From CAYXSX01 sp964467925 (lineage in GTDB: Bacteria > Pseudomonadota > Alphaproteobacteria > Micavibrionales > Micavibrionaceae): DNA of 44,927 nucleotides. The notes beneath the pieces were generated by a model. It made no database searches, was not told the DNA's origin, and saw only the letters and a program-made list of their open reading frames with translations. Positions within the stretch are counted from its first letter, which is position 1; each line of letters begins with the position of its first letter. The stretch is taken from the NCBI GenBank assembly GCA_964467925.1, contig CAYXSX010000012.1, forward strand, positions 1 through 44,927, read 5' to 3'. The position numbers and the translations under genes are program-made. Positions 38,015-44,927 of this stretch are shown here, piece after piece.

Positions 38015-38437
38015 ATGTCAAAGCTTGTCGAACCCGAAATACAGGCGCAGTGGTTTGAACGCCTGCGCGAAGCGCACCAGACCGAAACGGCGGAGGATTA
38101 CGTCGAGCTGATCGCCGATCTGATCGCCGCCAACGGCGAGGCGCGGCTGGTGGATTTATCAAAACGGCTGGGTGTCTCCCACGCCACGGCCAATAAGGTG
38201 ATCGCGCGCCTGTCCAAAGAGGGGTTCGTGGAAAGCCGCCCCTACCGCTCGTTATTCCTGACCGAAGCGGGGGAAAAACTGGCGGCGCATTGCAAGGCGC
38301 GGCATAAAATCGTGCTGGAATTCCTGCTCAAGCTTGGCATTAAAAAGGAAACCGCCGAAATCGATTCCGAAGGGATCGAACATCATGTCAGCGCGGAAAC
38401 CCTGCGCGCTTTCGAGAAGTTTATCAGGAAGAAATAG
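38015..38437 (+). CDS. mntR: manganese-responsive regulator MntR
   Basis: A DtxR-family repressor. ATG 38015, seven bases after GAAGGAAG, gives 140 residues; codons upstream to 37967 overlap the operator region and are not used. The winged HTH is about residues 28-70 (EDYVELIADLIAANGEARLV, DLSKRLGVSHATANKVIARL) and the metal/dimerisation domain has the EGIEHHVS cluster (Glu and two His) with LEFLLKLGIKKETAE. It lies divergent from the importer with a box matching the known MntR operator core. It is likely to shut off manganese uptake and perhaps itself. The 3' end overlaps the ABC-F gene by 14 nt. Confidence 0.93.
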   Translation: MSKLVEPEIQAQWFERLREAHQTETAEDYVELIADLIAANGEARLVDLSKRLGVSHATANKVIARLSKEGFVESRPYRSLFLTEAGEKLAAHCKARHKIVLEFLLKLGIKKETAEIDSEGIEHHVSAETLRAFEKFIRKK

Positions 38438-40325
38438 TGCCCGCCTTCATGTCCTCAAGCTCCAGCCAGCGCGCTTCGTAGCGTTCCAGTTTGGCCTGCG
38501 CTTCTTCCAGCTGTTTGGTGGCCTCGTGAAAACCTTCGGCGTCACGCTGGTAAAAATCTGCGTCCGACAGGAGAGCGGTAACGCTAGTGATTTCCTCCTC
38601 CTGTTTGGAGATTTTACCCGGAAGCTGGGAGAGTTCTCTTTCATGCTTATAAGTCAGTTTCTGCGGTTTCGCCGCAGGAGTTTCCGCCGGGGCATTGGAA
38701 GTATTGGGTTTTACCTCTTCTGCTTGCGGTTTTGCTTTAACTTTATTATATGAAACGCTACGTTTTGTATCGTTGTTAGGAGCGCTGCCTGCTTGCTCTT
38801 GGTTCTTTTGCGCCAGATAATCGCTATAGCCGCCGATGCAGGTTTTCACCACCGCATTGCCTTCAAAAGCGATGGTCTTGGTCACGGTCTGGTCGAGGAA
38901 GTCGCGGTCATGCGAAACGACGATCAGTGTGCCTTTATACTGGCTTAAAATCTCTTCCAGCATATCGAGTGTATCCATATCAAGATCGTTGGTGGGCTCG
39001 TCAAGAATGAGGCATGTCTTGGGGTTGGCGAGAATTTTCGCCAGCATCAGGCGGTTTTTCTGTCCGCCGGATAACTGCGAAACCTTGTCCTGCGCCCGCG
39101 AGGGGTCGAACATAAAGTCCTTCAAATAACCGCACACATGGCGCTGCTTGCCCATCACATCAATATAATCGCCGCCGCCAGGCGAGAGCGTTTTCTTGAG
39201 CGTATCGGTGGGGTCAAGATCGCTGCGCTTTTGATCGAAATAAGAAAACTCGAGCTCTTTGCGCACTTTCACACTGCCCTGATCGGGCTGGAGTTCCTTA
39301 AGCAAAAGTTTCAGGAATGTTGTTTTGCCAGACCCGTTTTTGCCCAGAATGCCGATACGGTCGCCGCGCTGGATACGCAGCGAGAATTTTTCAAGAATGG
39401 GAATGCGTTTTTCGCCCTCCTCGAATGTTTTATAAACGTTGTAAAACTCCGCCACGATTTTCGATGTAGTCTCGATATTGGGCAGGGGTTTGAGGTTGAT
39501 TTTGGCGGTCGCGCGGCGGAAAGCGGCTTCATCGGCCTTAAGCTGATCGCGCATCTGGCGCACGAGTTCCAGCCGCCTTACGTTGCGTTTTACGCGCGCC
39601 TTAACGCCGCGGCTGGCCCATGCAACCTCGAGCCCGACCGATTGCTTACGGTTTTTCAGTTCGCGCTCCTCTTGCTCTAAAAGCATTTCCGACCATTCGT
39701 CAAAATAGCGGAAACCGCGCGGGGAAACTTTGAGCGCGCCGCGGTCGAGCCAGAAAACCTGATTGGTGATATTGGATAAAAACGTGCGGTCGTGCGAAAT
39801 GCACATCAGCGTGCCGCGATATGATTTCAGATATTCCTCCAGCCATTCGATAGCCTCCAGATCGAGGTGGTTCGTCGGCTCATCGAGCAGCAGGATGTCG
39901 GGCTCCTCCACCAGAGCGCGGGCGAGCCCGGCGCGGCGGATCTGCCCGCCGGAAAGGCGTGTCATCACAGCTTGCGGATCGAGGTCGAGCGCGTGGCAGA
40001 CGATATCAACCTTATAAGTGTGAAGCTCGCGGTCGACATCTTTCATGTCCTCGAAAATGAAATCGAAAACCTTCATGCCTTCCTGCGGCACGATATCTTG
40101 ATGAAGGTATCCGATGCTCGTTCCGGGCTCCTCCCACCGCTCGCCCTCGTCAAGATCCTGCGCGCCCGTGATGATATTCATCAACGTCGATTTGCCTGCG
40201 CCGTTTTTTCCGACCAGCGCGATGCGCCCGCCCTGATGGATGTTGAAGGTGAGGTTCTCAAACACCGGAACCTCGCTGTAGCGCACCATCGCGTCTTTGA
40301 CTGAAAGAAGAAGGGGAGGAGGCAT
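38424..40325 (-). CDS. uup: ABC-F family ATPase, Uup type
   Basis: A soluble protein with two ABC domains. Domain 1: Walker A GKNGAGKSTLM (about residues 38-48), signature LSGGQIRRAGLARAL, Walker B ILLLDEPTNHLDLEA. An interdomain linker at about 215-290 is basic and helical. Domain 2: GKNGSGKTTFL, LSGGQKNRLMLAKIL, LILDEPTNDLDMDT. Residues about 510-633 are the Uup-type C-terminal arm: a low-complexity linker and a coiled coil (LPGKISKQEEEITSVTALLS). Uup acts on ribosomes or branched DNA in E. coli. ATG 40325. arsC-like gene lies just upstream, 3 nt away. Confidence 0.92.
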   Translation of the reverse strand: MPPPLLLSVKDAMVRYSEVPVFENLTFNIHQGGRIALVGKNGAGKSTLMNIITGAQDLDEGERWEEPGTSIGYLHQDIVPQEGMKVFDFIFEDMKDVDRELHTYKVDIVCHALDLDPQAVMTRLSGGQIRRAGLARALVEEPDILLLDEPTNHLDLEAIEWLEEYLKSYRGTLMCISHDRTFLSNITNQVFWLDRGALKVSPRGFRYFDEWSEMLLEQEERELKNRKQSVGLEVAWASRGVKARVKRNVRRLELVRQMRDQLKADEAAFRRATAKINLKPLPNIETTSKIVAEFYNVYKTFEEGEKRIPILEKFSLRIQRGDRIGILGKNGSGKTTFLKLLLKELQPDQGSVKVRKELEFSYFDQKRSDLDPTDTLKKTLSPGGGDYIDVMGKQRHVCGYLKDFMFDPSRAQDKVSQLSGGQKNRLMLAKILANPKTCLILDEPTNDLDMDTLDMLEEILSQYKGTLIVVSHDRDFLDQTVTKTIAFEGNAVVKTCIGGYSDYLAQKNQEQAGSAPNNDTKRSVSYNKVKAKPQAEEVKPNTSNAPAETPAAKPQKLTYKHERELSQLPGKISKQEEEITSVTALLSDADFYQRDAEGFHEATKQLEEAQAKLERYEARWLELEDMKAGTISS

Positions 40326-40328
40326 GGC

Positions 40329-40676
40329 TTAAAAAATCTCGTTGTAGGATTCAGGCGAAAAGCCGAGATGAATTTTTCCGCTATGAACCAGAAGCGGGCG
40401 CTTGATGAGAGAGGGGTTTTCCAGTGCCGCCTTAACTGCGCCGTTTTCATCCATGTTATCTTTGACGGTATCCGGAAGCGCGCGCCATGTTGTGCCGCGG
40501 CGGTTGATAACGTTTTCCCAGCCGTGCGTTTTGATGGCGTCTTTTAACGCCTCACTATCCGCGCCGCTTTTTTTGTAATCGTGAAATGTGTAGCTCACGC
40601 CGCGTTGCTCCAGCCACGTGAAAGCTTTCTTCATCGTGTCGCAATTTTTAATGCCGTAAATAATTGTCTTGCTCAT
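40329..40676 (-). CDS. ArsC/YffB-like thioredoxin-fold protein
   Basis: The 115-residue product is of the arsenate reductase-like Spx/YffB group. It begins SKTIIYGIKNCDTMKKAFTW, with a single active-site Cys in the NCDTM motif, then YTFHDYKK and, in place of the usual N-Tr-G-t-W-R, NRRGTTWRALP, plus the C-terminal IKRPLLVHSGKIHLGF. No CxxC, so it is not Spx. True arsenate reduction is not shown; YffB-like proteins are glutathione-linked and poorly understood. ATG 40676. It lies 3 nt upstream of uup and 9 nt downstream of the flavoprotein, in one unit. Confidence 0.9.
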   Translation of the reverse strand: MSKTIIYGIKNCDTMKKAFTWLEQRGVSYTFHDYKKSGADSEALKDAIKTHGWENVINRRGTTWRALPDTVKDNMDENGAVKAALENPSLIKRPLLVHSGKIHLGFSPESYNEIF

Positions 40677-40685
40677 GGGTAACCT

Positions 40686-41873
40686 TTAAACATTTTGTCC
40701 GGCAACATAGCCCGAAGACCATGCCCATTGGAAATTAAATCCGCCAAGATGCCCGGTGACATCCACAACCTCGCCGATGAAATAAAGCCCCGGTACGTTT
40801 TTCGCCTCCATGGTTTTGGAGGATAAATCATTGGTATCCACCCCGCCAGCGGTCACTTCGGCTGTGCGGTAACCTTCGGTGCCCGATGGTTTGACGCGCC
40901 ATTGATTGACGGCGCGCGCCAGCGTTTCAAGTTTTTTATCGGCCAGATCGGCAAGCCGCCCTTTGATGTTTTCCGCTTCGCAAATGCTTTGGGCAAGGCG
41001 CGCGGGCAGGATGTGCGAGAGAGCGGTCTGGATATCTTGCTTCGACTGGGCTTCCTTGCGCTCCTTGAAAAAGGTATACGCATTCATGCTCGGGGCAAGG
41101 TTGATGACGATCTCTTCCCCTTCGCGCCAGTAGGAAGAAATTTGCAAAATCGACGGGCCGCTGAGGCCGCGATGCGTGAAAAGAAGCCCTTCGTCAAACG
41201 TCACCTTGCCGCAGGAAACGCTCGCCTCCACCGACAGGCCGCTTAAGGCTTTGCAACGCTCCAGCAGCTCCGCCTGAAAGGTCAGCGGCACGAGCGCGGG
41301 GCGCGTTTCGTTGACCTTCAGGCCGAATTGGCGCGCCACGTCATAGCCGAATTTGCTCGCCCCGATTTTGGGGATGGAAAGGCCACCGCAGGCAATCACC
41401 AGAGATTGACAATCCTCTGCGTCACGGCTGGTCGTAACCTTATACTCGCCTTGCGCCGCCTCTATCTTTTCCACGCTTGTCTCCATGTCGAGGCGAACGC
41501 CCGCCGCTTTGCACTCGCTCAACAACATGTCGATGATTTGTTGCGAGGATTCATTACAGAATAATTGCCCCAGTTTTTTCTCGTGATATTTGATGTCGCT
41601 CCGTTCCACCATCTTGATGAAATCCTTCTGCGTAAATTGCGAGAGCGCCGATTTGCAAAAATGCGGATTGGCGGAAATGAAGTTTTCTGCCTTGGTATGG
41701 ATATTGGTGAAGTTACACCGCCCGCCGCCGGAAATGCGGATTTTCTCGCCCGTCTTTTTGGCGTGATCGATCAGCCAGACGCGCCGTCCGCGCTTGCCTG
41801 CCTCGATCGCGCACATAAGGCCCGCCGCTCCCGCACCGATAATGATCACGTCATATTGCGTTTTCTTATTCAT
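40686..41873 (-). CDS. YhiN/HI0933-family flavoprotein
   Basis: The 395-residue product has an N-terminal FAD-binding Rossmann motif (VIIIGAGAAGLMCAIEAGKR, residues 10-29) followed by KTGEKIRISGGGRCNFTN, the fingerprint of the HI0933/YhiN family, plus SLVIACGGLSIPKIGAS and the C-terminal GLYFIGEVVDVTGHLGGFNF. The family is widespread with unproven function; some members are linked to tRNA or nucleotide chemistry only by similarity. ATG 41873 has no Shine-Dalgarno. It heads a minus-strand unit with the ArsC-like gene and uup. Confidence 0.93.
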   Translation of the reverse strand: MNKKTQYDVIIIGAGAAGLMCAIEAGKRGRRVWLIDHAKKTGEKIRISGGGRCNFTNIHTKAENFISANPHFCKSALSQFTQKDFIKMVERSDIKYHEKKLGQLFCNESSQQIIDMLLSECKAAGVRLDMETSVEKIEAAQGEYKVTTSRDAEDCQSLVIACGGLSIPKIGASKFGYDVARQFGLKVNETRPALVPLTFQAELLERCKALSGLSVEASVSCGKVTFDEGLLFTHRGLSGPSILQISSYWREGEEIVINLAPSMNAYTFFKERKEAQSKQDIQTALSHILPARLAQSICEAENIKGRLADLADKKLETLARAVNQWRVKPSGTEGYRTAEVTAGGVDTNDLSSKTMEAKNVPGLYFIGEVVDVTGHLGGFNFQWAWSSGYVAGQNV

Positions 41874-41896
41874 GGGCCGCGTTGTATCATATTTTC

Positions 41897-42148
41897 ATGG
41901 AATGGGTGGTTTATATTTTAAAATGTGCCGACGGTAGCTTTTATACCGGAATCACCAACAATCTTCCGGCGCGTATTGCCGCGCATGAAAGCGGCAAGGG
42001 TGCGAAATACACGCGCGGGCGCGGGCCGTTCGCTCTTGTTTATTCCGAAGGGTGCAAAGACCGCAGTCTGGCTGCCAAAAGGGAAATGGCGATCAAGTTG
42101 CTGAGCCGTGAGGAAAAATTACGGCTGTGTGATATGGCGCTTGTATAG
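41897..42148 (+). CDS. GIY-YIG domain protein (UPF0213/YhbQ-like)
   Basis: The 83-residue product is a minimal GIY-YIG nuclease domain: MEWVVYILKCADGSFYTGIT contains the split GIY/YIG pattern (VYI and YTG), followed by the conserved Arg in NLPARIAAHESGKGAKYTRG and a Glu region (YSEGCKDRSLAAKREMAIKL). Function in vivo is unknown; some relatives nick DNA. ATG 41897 has no binding site but lies six bases after TATCAT (41885-41890), suggesting a leaderless start. It is divergent from the flavoprotein gene with 23 nt between. Its TAG stop meets the next repeat. Confidence 0.9.
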   Translation: MEWVVYILKCADGSFYTGITNNLPARIAAHESGKGAKYTRGRGPFALVYSEGCKDRSLAAKREMAIKLLSREEKLRLCDMALV

Positions 42149-42229
42149 TCATCCCCGCTTTATGCGGGGATCTGGATTCGCCCAAGCTTTGTATTTAAGA
42201 CCGGATGCCCGCACGGGGGCGGGCATGAC
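42148..42229. repeat. GTCAT...ATGAC repeat after GIY-YIG gene
   Basis: It begins with the G of the GIY-YIG stop codon (GTCATCCCCGC) and ends GGGCATGAC. The left stem is ATCCCCGC/GCGGGGAT; the right stem is ATGCCCGC/GCGGGCAT. It separates two convergent genes and may end both transcripts. Confidence 0.75.
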
Positions 42230-42249
42230 AAGGTAGTAGAAGGGTTAAT

Positions 42250-42474
42250 TTAATAATGTGGTGGTTTGTTGCGGGTGGCTATTTCGGTAACGGAAAGGCC
42301 CTTTTCCCCGCTTCCGGAATTAATCTCGTCTTCCAGACCCTCGATCTTGTCTTTAAACCGCGCAAGCTGCTTTTTCAAAAGCTCGATTTCATCCCACTGG
42401 CGGGTGACAATCTCGCTTAAATCGGCGATCTGTTGTTCTTGATGGGCCAGTGTTTCTTCGATTTTTGTGCTCAT
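42250..42474 (-). CDS. slyX: SlyX family protein
   Basis: The 74-residue product is a single coiled coil: EETLAHQEQQIADLSEIVTR, QWDEIELLKKQLARFKDKIE, with the hallmark C-terminus KPPHY. SlyX is widespread and its function is unknown. The ATG at 42474 has no Shine-Dalgarno; TATAAA lies seven bases upstream (42487-42482), consistent with a leaderless transcript. It stands alone between a repeat and the divergent PodJ-like gene. Confidence 0.9.
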   Translation of the reverse strand: MSTKIEETLAHQEQQIADLSEIVTRQWDEIELLKKQLARFKDKIEGLEDEINSGSGEKGLSVTEIATRNKPPHY

Positions 42475-42552
42475 GAACGCGTTTATAGCACAGAGTTTTC
42501 ATGCCGAAAACCGTTCATATGGGGGATTTCAAAGGGGGCTTATCGAAAAAGC

Positions 42553-42581
42553 TTGGCGGTATTTTCCAAAATCGCTATAGT
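42553..42581 (+). promoter_or_regulatory. promoter of PodJ-like gene
   Basis: TTGGCG (42553-42558) and TATAGT (42576-42581) are separated by 17 nt. ATAGT and ACTAT form a small inverted repeat over the -10 and start region. The leader is about 30 nt and includes GGGG six to nine bases before ATG 42617. Confidence 0.6.
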
Positions 42582-42616
42582 TAGCGACTATCAAACGATT
42601 CATATTGGGGTAAATT

Positions 42617-44848
42617 ATGGGGTTCAAAAGAACGACCGAAGGCCGTGTTTTTTTTGAAAGCGCAAATACGAACGACGCACCGAAAGGCGCGTCTTTGCCG
42701 CAGGGCGAAATTCAGAACGAGATTGTGGGTCTGCTCAAGGCTCTGAATGAAAAGCTTCAGGCCACACAAGCTGAGCGTGATGAAATCCGCGCCGAACTGG
42801 CGGCGCAGCGCACCAAAGTGAATCAACTCAGCCAGAAAACCGCTTATGATCAGGAAGAAATTTCCGACCGTATCCACCGCTTTGAAGAGCTTGGAAAGCG
42901 TCAAGCGACACTTGAGAAAATGCAGCTAGAGCATCAACAGAAACTGGCCAATCATTCCGCCCATGCCGTGAAAATATCCCGCCGTCTTGAGGAAACCGAG
43001 CAAAAGCAGGATGCTCTTCTGGTGCGCATGGAAGATGCTACAGCCGAACAGGCGCGGCTCGTCCGCCAGATCGACAAGGCCGTGCAAGACCGTTCCCGCA
43101 TGTTGCGCAAAATGGAGCGGATCGAGGAAACGGTTTTACAAACACGTGACGCTATCAATGCCGGAACCCTTCGTATGCTGCCTGACCCGGCGGGGCCGCA
43201 ACAAGCGGGAGCGGCGGATGCAGGCATGCGTTTAAACGCGCTGCTGGGTCCTGATCCTTTCCGCCATCCCGGCTCTCAGGAAGAAAAACAGCCTCATAAA
43301 TGGTGGCAAAGCGGTGGGCCGCAAAAGGCGGCGGGGATTACAGCTCTTCTGTTAGGCGGGGTTTTGCTCGGCTGGCTGATCAGCGATGCGCAAATGCCAA
43401 AAATGCCGAAATTCGATGACGGTATTTTTGAGTCGCTTTCGCTTGATGAAAGCAAGTGGGAGCCCGTATTGCCGCAGCAAGAACCGCTGCAGGAAACGGC
43501 GTTGCGTGAAGACGTCACTCCCGCCGAAGTGGTGGAGCCGCAAAGTGGGGCAGAGTTTCTCGCCACTGATGAGGATATGCCGGAAGAAACACCCGCCGGG
43601 GAAATGAGCGAAGATATTGCCGAGGGCGAAATCGTAACCGAAGCCGGGCCGGATGAAGCGGCGGAAGATACGCCTGATACGACTGGGTTGTCTGAGCTGG
43701 CCAAAAACCCGGATGATGAGCTGGCCAATGATATTGGCGCGATCGATCTGAAGGACGAAGCGAGCCTGTTAGCAGCGATGGAAAACGACCCCGAAGCGTT
43801 GGCGGCGCGGCTCAACGAAATAGAGCCTACGTCGCTTCCTGAAAGGGAAGCAGCGGATGTTATGTCGCCCGCTGCGGCAAAGCCCGCCCCCGCCAAGGAG
43901 GCGCAAACAGCCCCAGCCGTAAAATCTTCGCTTACCGCATTGATGCCGGCTGACGGCACTTTGCCCAAAGTGATCAAGGATATTGAGCGTCAAGCCTATG
44001 AAGGCAACGCGGAAGCACAGCACGATCTGGCCGCAATTTATACCGCCGGCCATGGCGGGGTGAAGCAGGATTACAAGCGCGCCGCGTTTTGGTTCGAACA
44101 GGCCGCCAAGGGCGGCGTGGCGAATGCGCGTTATAATCTCGGCGTTCTTTATCATCAGGGTATCGGTGTTCCGCGCGATCTGGAACGCGCTCTGGACTGG
44201 TATAAAAGCGCGGCGGACCTCAACCACCCCGAAGCGCAATATAATCTCGGCATCGCCTATATCGAGGGGATCGGTCTGGAATACGATCCAGAAAAAGCCG
44301 CTTGGTATTTCGAAAACGCCGCCGATGCGGGCATCATGGAAGCGGCCTATAATCTCGGTCTGATCTACGAGAACGGTTTGCTGGGCAAAGCGAAACCTGA
44401 CGAGGCGCTGATGTGGTATAAACGCGCCGCCGATGCCGGCAGCCCCGAAGCCAAGGCCGCTTTGGCCCAGCTTGCCAAATCCCTGAATATGAAGGTCGAA
44501 GATGTAAATGGTCTGGTGGAAAAGGTCGAAAAACTAAAAAACACACGCGGCCAGCTTGATGAAGAAAAACCGGTTTCTTCCGCGCAGGCCAGCGTGCCGC
44601 CCAAGGTGCCGCCCGTTTCTTCTGCGGAAAGGGAGTATCGCGACATGGTGGTGCAGGTCCAGCAGTTCCTGATGGGGGCGGGTCTGTTCCCCGGTCCGGC
44701 GGACGGTGTGAATGGTCCCCTGACTCAGGATGCTGTGCGCGCCTATCAGCTTGAGAACGATTTAAACGTGACGGGCGAGGTGAATCAGGATTTGCTGGTT
44801 CATATGAAAGGAGCGCCTGCTGCTCCGGTGGAAGAAGATTCGCTTTAA
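42617..44848 (+). CDS. PodJ-like protein: coiled coil, TM, Sel1 repeats, PG-binding
   Basis: The 743-residue product has a cytoplasmic N-terminal part with long coiled coil (about residues 35-190; LLKALNEKLQATQAERDEIR, RIEETVLQTRDAINAG), one membrane segment at about 238-256 (ITALLLGGVLLGWLIS), an acidic periplasmic linker (about 265-440), four Sel1-like repeats at about 462-620 (ANARYNLGVLYHQGIGVPRD, EAQYNLGIAYIEGIG) and a C-terminal peptidoglycan-binding domain at about 680-735 (FPGPADGVNGPLTQDAVRAY). This order is that of Caulobacter PodJ, an organiser of the new cell pole, although PodJ is longer (about 970) and its N-terminal regions differ. The name is by architecture, not alignment. 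ATG 42617 follows GGGGTAAATT. Confidence 0.85.
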   Translation: MGFKRTTEGRVFFESANTNDAPKGASLPQGEIQNEIVGLLKALNEKLQATQAERDEIRAELAAQRTKVNQLSQKTAYDQEEISDRIHRFEELGKRQATLEKMQLEHQQKLANHSAHAVKISRRLEETEQKQDALLVRMEDATAEQARLVRQIDKAVQDRSRMLRKMERIEETVLQTRDAINAGTLRMLPDPAGPQQAGAADAGMRLNALLGPDPFRHPGSQEEKQPHKWWQSGGPQKAAGITALLLGGVLLGWLISDAQMPKMPKFDDGIFESLSLDESKWEPVLPQQEPLQETALREDVTPAEVVEPQSGAEFLATDEDMPEETPAGEMSEDIAEGEIVTEAGPDEAAEDTPDTTGLSELAKNPDDELANDIGAIDLKDEASLLAAMENDPEALAARLNEIEPTSLPEREAADVMSPAAAKPAPAKEAQTAPAVKSSLTALMPADGTLPKVIKDIERQAYEGNAEAQHDLAAIYTAGHGGVKQDYKRAAFWFEQAAKGGVANARYNLGVLYHQGIGVPRDLERALDWYKSAADLNHPEAQYNLGIAYIEGIGLEYDPEKAAWYFENAADAGIMEAAYNLGLIYENGLLGKAKPDEALMWYKRAADAGSPEAKAALAQLAKSLNMKVEDVNGLVEKVEKLKNTRGQLDEEKPVSSAQASVPPKVPPVSSAEREYRDMVVQVQQFLMGAGLFPGPADGVNGPLTQDAVRAYQLENDLNVTGEVNQDLLVHMKGAPAAPVEEDSL

Positions 44849-44872
44849 TTTCCGCTTCTTGCGGCATCTCTT

Positions 44873-44894
44873 CCCTCCCCCTCATGGGGGAGGG
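44873..44894 (+). repeat. GC-rich hairpin after PodJ-like gene
   Basis: CCCTCCCCC (44873-44881) and GGGGGAGGG (44886-44894) form a 9-bp stem with a TCAT loop, followed by TCAGGGTGGGGG. No T tract follows, so it is a stabilising stem or intergenic repeat rather than a clear terminator. Confidence 0.6.
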
Positions 44895-44927
44895 TCAGGG
44901 TGGGGGTGTTGGATAGTGCTGTTTAAG

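Noticed and set aside
40329..40676. Arsenic resistance operon
   Set aside because: The ArsC-like gene has no arsR, arsB or acr3 neighbour and belongs to the YffB-like group.
3423..42229. CRISPR array from the recurring repeats
   Set aside because: The repeats are scattered singly over 39 kb, each palindromic, with no regular spacers and no cas genes.
42433..42657. 74-codon plus-strand ORF over the slyX start
   Set aside because: It has no binding site and crosses both the slyX start and the PodJ-like promoter.

Overview
This window is a chromosomal segment of an alphaproteobacterium, of moderate GC with AT-rich intergenic patches. The evidence is the order S10 - spc - secY - adk - rpsM - rpsK - rpoA - rplQ with no rpmJ or infA between secY and rpsM, an HtrA-type protease soon after rplQ, a DmdC-like acyl-CoA dehydrogenase, a SapC-family protein and a PodJ-like polarity protein. 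I cannot fix the order or genus from sequence alone; a deep lineage near Micavibrionales/Rhodospirillales is a guess.

Region 1 (1-15600): the end of tuf, then the S10, spc and alpha ribosomal protein operons with secY, adk and rpoA. L29, S17, L30, L17 and L3 carry extra Ala/Lys/Pro-rich tails that are not part of the usual folds. The block is interrupted by a palindromic repeat (between rpsS and rplV), by a 200-nt spacer before rplP with a hairpin, a promoter and a 16-codon upstream ORF, and by a GxxExxY nuclease-fold gene bracketed by inverted repeats between secY and adk. rpsM has its own strong promoter.

Region 2 (15600-24200): panB-panC on the minus strand, divergent htrA, an unknown gene, a 590-nt AT-rich and repeat-bearing spacer, a single-chain (alpha2-type) glycyl-tRNA synthetase, a tRNA methyltransferase-like gene, a beta-rich ORF of 292 residues with no ATG/GTG/TTG start at its 5' end, and a lytic transglycosylase. 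panC holds a repeat element in frame and takes its stop codon from a second repeat.

Region 3 (24200-33200): DmdC-like acyl-CoA dehydrogenase, a cysteine-rich exported protein with an apparently leaderless promoter, a helix-turn-helix/coiled-coil protein, SapC, and an operon ugd-cysD-cysNC-cysQ that joins UDP-glucuronate synthesis to PAPS synthesis and PAP disposal, as expected for a sulfated polysaccharide.

Region 4 (33200-44927): a divergent pair of regulators (an S24-fold repressor lacking its catalytic Ser and Lys, and an XRE protein) sharing two matched operator dyads, a manganese/zinc ABC importer with a divergent mntR and a clear MntR box, a Uup-type ABC-F ATPase, an ArsC-like protein, a YhiN-type flavoprotein, a GIY-YIG protein, slyX, and a coiled-coil/TM/Sel1/peptidoglycan-binding protein resembling a short PodJ. 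Dispersed repeats, most with GTCAT...ATGAC ends, recur through the window, usually just 3' of genes. Several convergent gene pairs share a four-base palindrome as their two stop codons, and several non-operon genes start about 6-7 nt after a TATAAT-like box without a Shine-Dalgarno sequence.
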